This document shows positions 59,451-64,000 of a stretch of 64,000 nt of DNA, piece after piece. The notes under the pieces were generated by a model. That model was given only the letters and a program-made list of their open reading frames with translations. It was not told the origin of the DNA and searched no databases. The stretch is from NCBI RefSeq assembly GCF_001625305.1, contig NW_017804054.1:1886253-1950252 (forward strand), written 5' to 3'. Numbering within the stretch: the first letter of the stretch is position 1; each line of letters opens with the position of its first letter. A program made the position numbers and the translations under genes. Origin of the DNA: Branchiostoma belcheri (lineage: Eukaryota; Chordata; Leptocardii; Amphioxiformes; Branchiostomatidae).

Positions 59451-62271
59451 CACCTAACGATCGATGCAAATATGTCATCTTTTATGCCAGCCTAGTGCCA
59501 AAGGCAAGTAAATGTGTTTACTACTGTACTGTTACATATATTAGCATTTTTCTTTGAGCATTTTTCTTTGCTAGTCATTGAGATTCTACACTATCTCAAT
59601 CAGCAGTAAAGCAAGAATCTGTGTCCTTGTAAAAAATACTTCTTTGGAACCGTTAATCTTAAAATTTTTCTTTCCAAAGCAAATGAATTATCATTACCAT
59701 ACAGTTGTCGAAAAGTAACTTAGACCTTACGGGAAAAAACATTGACTACTGCAAGTGAAGAATTGTAATGGTAACGAAAATAAGACGGGGAAAAGTTTCT
59801 TCTTCAGGTTAAATCGATGTAATCAGACCCCGTGCTCGCCTGGCACATTACTGTGATGAAGTAAATGGAAGTGTAATGGGACTTTGCTGACTTGATAATT
59901 TGTCTGACCGAAGTCATTAGGAAACATTTACACATTAACTATCGTGAAGCTTATGTATGTCTGATGTATGTCCAATAACTAGTACTGGGAGACGACTACA
60001 ACCAACTGTCGACAGAGCAGATAGCCAACCTTGCTCACGACAAGGGGAAGTTGAGGGCTGTTGCAGTTGCCTGCGTTGCAGCCGACCGATGATGATGATC
60101 TTAGAGCTGATTCTTGTGATATCTTGCGACATCTCGTACATATCTCGTACACCAGTCAATGCTTTACATGAAATGCATAGTTTATTTATTACTGTTATTT
60201 TTTTATTATTGTTTAATTGGGGAGAGCCTGAGATAAATCACTAGGTTTCCGGCCCTCCCATGCATGTCTATTTATTTCTCAATTGTTATATTATGTCTCA
60301 TTACTAGTAATAATTGCAAAAACAAACAAACAATAAACTACTGAATTAGGGACCAATAAGGGGGTATAGACAGTCATTTATCATAAGTAACACAAAGTTT
60401 CCATCCACTCAATTACCCCTCAGGGGGTCTTAAGATTAAGATCAAGACGTGAGACGTCAGTGGGTGTTTGTCAGGAACCTGCCTGTATTATCTGCATGTT
60501 ATCGAGCCTTCACTTTAATTTTCCGGAACAGTCGTGTTGTCTACACCTTTCGCATTGCAGTCGACTAGCAGGCAGTGTCGATGACGTCAATGGCGAAAAT
60601 TGAAAGTTGTCCAGGATGTGACTGACATACATGCTTTAATGGTGAAGGTAGCTGTGTGTCATGCATACTGATGAGAGGAAAATTAAGAGGAAAACAGTCT
60701 GATATAACGAAACTTTCCAGATGCGTACTTTTCTAACAGTTTTACTAGACAAAATTGTAGTTTAATTTGTGATTCACATATTCCTTGTTGATTCTACACC
60801 GTAGAATTTGTTTTGGTGTATGTATTCGAATATTCCTGAAAAAATTACAGTGAATGCATGAATACATTTTATAACACTCTAGACCGTTATAGTGAATAAT
60901 ACTTCAATAGTACTACAAATAAAGCTGTGGTAGACTTTGTTTAAAACCGAAAGATGAAATACATGGTGATCATCGTACAAAGACGTTCCTATCGTAACAA
61001 CGCAATTACGATTAATCAGAATTCTGTACTTGCGTCTATTATGCACTTCCACGTCCATTGCATCCAACGATCACGGTTACAATCATCATCATTTGCCCGA
61101 AAGAACATAAAATGTATCAAAATCGCAATAATAGCCACATAACCGGATAAACATCAAACCAAAATTCCATGGCTTTGATCATGTGTCGATTTGATCGTTT
61201 ACAGAGCTTTCTGTATTCCATGCGAAATGCTTTGCACCAAGGACAAATTTTAGAACATGAATTCATTAGCAAAATAACAGATGTGTAAGACAGGATTCGG
61301 TTGAAGTCTAACCAATGCAAGCTAAAACGACCAACTCGATATAACCGCATTCTACTGGTTAAGCGCCTCTTAGGCAGCTTCCGCAAAGCATGTAAAACTA
61401 CGTCATTACTTCTTTAAAAAGTTCTTATATATTAATCATTAAACTACATATGTAATTTCAAAGCTGTGTAATTGCCTAGCAGAAAATTAAAGCTAGTAAA
61501 TGGTGAAATAACTTGCCCATCAGATTAAGTTCCAATTATCAGTTTGACTAGTAAATTCCCAGCATTGGTGACAAATCAAACCCATCAATGCACTGACGAC
61601 CGAACAGTCGACGTGCGACGACGATTTGAGGCCAGCAGTAATCGTTGGCGCCAACAACATCACTTTGGAGTCTGAAACCTTAAAGGCCAAACCTCAATCA
61701 CCGATATATCATCCCAAGAGGTGGCAATTGTCCGCGTTTAAGTGAGAAGAAACCTTCCAAGGCATATTAACATACATACTGAGCCAGTCTGTCTGGTACA
61801 CAATATTGCCTGTTACGTAATACCAACTACGAATTCACGAATGACAAAAAAAATCTCACCAACAGATAGATAATTATGTAAAAGCCATTTACGTCAGATG
61901 AACTTAATATATAGTCTAGGTAGACACGGCATCAGAGCAGGGAATACTGCCACAGACGTGACAAAACTAGACAAGAAAAATGTAAGGATCACACTAAGCT
62001 AGCAGTAACACCAGGCATCTATCTTTTGGCATTCAGTTTTGATTTAAAGTTGTTCCCTAGCTTGTCAGACTTCAAAGATTCAGTTTTAGTCAAACTTCTT
62101 CAACACTGCTATGTATGTTTGGAAGAATCTGTCCTAGATCACCGGCTGTGCTTCCAGCGGTAGAGAATTAGAAGTATAATCTTCAAAGCCAGTCCTGAGG
62201 ACAAGATGACGTATCTAGAATGCCAAAGACTTGGGGGTCCGTCTGTCTTTCTAATATCAAAGGCAACTAGC
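59451..62271. other. Non-coding DNA with a probable LINE terminal scrap
   Basis: At about 60004-60092 (plus strand) LSTEQIANLAHDKGKLRAVA then VACVAADR and stop resembles the final residues of an RTE-type LINE, followed by (ATG)n. The remainder is AT-rich; no gene or structural RNA was recognised. Confidence 0.4.
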
Positions 62272-62395
62272 TTGCGTGCCAAAGCTCCTAGCAACAGTAT
62301 GAGGTCCTGTACTACATCTTTAGCTATAGGAGCTATAGGCTAGTACAGTGCCTACATACTAATTGTCTATACCCTGGACAAGCTGTCTGGTTGCT
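62272..62395 (+). mobile_element. SINE tail fragment
   Basis: AGCAACAGTATGAGGTCCT...TCTTTAGCTATAG...AGTACAGTGCCTACATACTA and TTGTCTATACC match the tail of the 63428 SINE (AGCAACAGCATGAGTTCCT...AGTACAGCGTACATATCAAA). There is no tRNA head. Confidence 0.55.
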
Positions 62396-63427
62396 TTTAG
62401 CCTGCGAAAAGAAAAATGTTATACAGAAAGACTATACAGCAGAGAAACGTGGTTTATGTCAGCAACAGTCTAACAGCAACAGAACTCATCTTCCCTATTC
62501 TAACTTTCTACCTACACCTCGTCTTTGGTCATTCTGTAAACGCAGATACGGTTGAGAAGGTGAGAAGGTTTCGGTAAACTTGAAGAGCTACAATGAATTG
62601 AAAAAGGCTTAAAGGTTCACAATAGAATTCAAAGTAGTACAAGTATATCTTACTCATCTTTATCACTAACTAGCTTGTGGTCATTGTCATACAGCGATGG
62701 ATGTAAATAACATTACTATTACTTATCATTTAAAAAACAAATACAGGAATGGATTTAAAACTACGGTGGACACTTCCAAACCCTTGCTATCGACAGATAA
62801 TGACAAAGTGTAAATATGAATTTTTAAATGCATGGAACCTAGATTTAGAAATCTTCTGACCTCTCAGCATAACTTGTAGTGTTACCATGTTGTACGTAGT
62901 TCCGTTACGTTTAGCATGTAGATGTATGTAAATAAATGTGTAGCTTGGTTTAGTGTTTGTACGTGCAACACGACTACAGACAGGAAGACTAGTATATATA
63001 AATATTCTGTACAAACTAATGGAGAACGATAAAAAAAAATAATTTTGATAGATAAATAAATAAATTAACAAGTAAAAAAATGACTTATCACTCTTCCTGG
63101 CCTAATTAGAGTTAAAATTACAAAGTGCCGGAGGAAAATCCTTAGTTTTATTACGTCTGGATACAAGTGTTGGCAGTGATAAATGTATCAGGATAACATG
63201 CCAGGAATAGTTTCAATAAACGTTGGAAGTTAGACATGCAGATGCTGAAGTTATTCGTTCAAAGCCACCCGTAGCTGGCATGCCCTGCGACGCTGATCTA
63301 GTGTGCTGCACCTTTTCATTGACACTTGAGGAAACGTAGTTATTATTTGTTTGATTGAATTGTGCTGGGACATGTTGGCGATCACTAGACTACAGATTCT
63401 GTCTCCAGCGGCAGCGGGTTATCATGT
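62396..63427. other. Non-coding DNA
   Basis: AT-rich with short A-rich runs near 63030. No gene recognised. Confidence 0.35.
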
Positions 63428-63650
63428 GGCGTCGGGTGGCGTAGTAGTAGAGCGTTCGACTATAAAAACGGCGAGTCCCGGGCTCGATCCCGAGTTGTAC
63501 CTGGGACATGTCTGGACATGCGCCCGACGTTCTGCCTTTGGGAAAGGCACTTTGTTTACGTGCGAAAGCCTTGAGCAACAGCATGAGTTCCTCTATTCAT
63601 CTTTAACTATGGGTTAGTACAGCGTACATATCAAATGTCTATACCTCATT
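63428..63650 (+). mobile_element. tRNA-headed SINE, intact box A and box B
   Basis: The head contains box A TGGCGTAGTAGTAG (63437) and box B GGCTCGATCC (63481-63490). These are followed by the body GGGAAAGGCACTTTG and the tail AGCAACAGCATGAGTTCCT...TGTCTATACCTCATT. The anticodon region (ACTATAAAAACG) and acceptor ends do not pair well, so this is a SINE head, not a tRNA gene. Confidence 0.7.
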
Positions 63651-63714
63651 TCAAAGTTACAATGTAAATTTTCATCTGTGTCCGATGAAACTGAAATCAA
63701 CAGAAGTCTAAATC

Positions 63715-63900
63715 AAACCAGGTACTTCCAGTAACCGTTTTTAGTAAGCATTTGGGCATGTTTGCTCCATGAATGTCGATATATATTGGGATAGTGTCGT
63801 TTTAACTTAGTATGTAGATAAGTGACTAGAGTATTGACTTTAAAAAATCTGGTTTCCAACCCCTAAAAATTGCACTGGATGCATTTAAACGTCTGTTGAC
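63715..63900 (-). repeat. Half copy of the 43.2 kb MITE-like element, reversed
   Basis: In reverse complement it matches 43203-43375: the GCATCCAGTGCAATTTTTAG end, GGTTGGAAACCAGATTTTT, ACTCTAGTCACTTATCTACA and ATTCATGGAGCAAA...AAAACGGTTACTGG. The second half of the element is missing. Confidence 0.65.
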
Positions 63901-64000
63901 AGGAATAGGGATGGTTTGATGAAGAGCTGAATCAACTCTCGGACACCTGTGGATGACTTAAAGAAGGTTTGAAATTGTGCCATGTTTTCATTTCTTGCCA

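Noticed and set aside
63428..63500. tRNA gene
   Set aside because: Box A and box B are present, but the acceptor ends do not pair, the anticodon arm is not formed and SINE body sequence follows, so it is a SINE head.

Overview
This is a eukaryotic window: intron-rich genes with GT-AG splice sites, AT-rich non-coding DNA, many truncated non-LTR retrotransposon ends, tRNA-derived SINEs and fold-back DNA elements. The gene set (an FIH-1 hydroxylase, a large sperm/cilium-type EF-hand protein) and the repeat style suggest an invertebrate deuterostome, most likely a cephalochordate (amphioxus). The species assignment is inference.

The left third holds the genes. At 333-2047 (+) lie the last five coding exons of HIF1AN, the asparaginyl hydroxylase factor-inhibiting-HIF; its 5' part is outside the window. 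It converges on a four-exon minus-strand gene (8285 down to 6045) for a 180-aa membrane-anchored or secreted protein with a probable SRPBCC/START-like fold and a 5'UTR exon near 9490. In divergent orientation, about 1.4 kb beyond, a 16-exon gene (10872-21365, +) encodes a 968-aa protein with many mostly degenerate EF-hands, best matching EFCAB6. Downstream in tandem, seven exons (23648-28272, +) encode a 325-aa mucin-like type I membrane protein: signal peptide, Ser/Thr/Ala-rich stalk, a compact SEA-like ectodomain, one transmembrane helix and a short tail. All four models were checked for splice phase from end to end.

From about 28.3 kb to 64 kb I find no convincing complete gene. The region is built from repeats. 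A family of duplicated modules (about 31.9-37.2 kb, decayed copies at 39.9-40.6 kb) carries a 138-bp exon-like repeat in 1, 2, 1 and 3 copies. Other elements are a 155-bp tandem repeat interrupted by a LINE end, several further LINE 3' ends, SINEs with box A/box B promoters, a GC-rich 229-bp hairpin element, and TA-flanked MITEs.

The observations most worth following are: a dispersed repeat, two copies of which lie in EFCAB6 introns, that carries an RFX-type X-box beside a palindromic nuclear-receptor-like IR1 site; the 138-bp (46-codon) exon-like array; LINE insertions that mark single copies of duplicated modules; and a pair of unlike-cored MITEs with the same long terminal inverted repeats.
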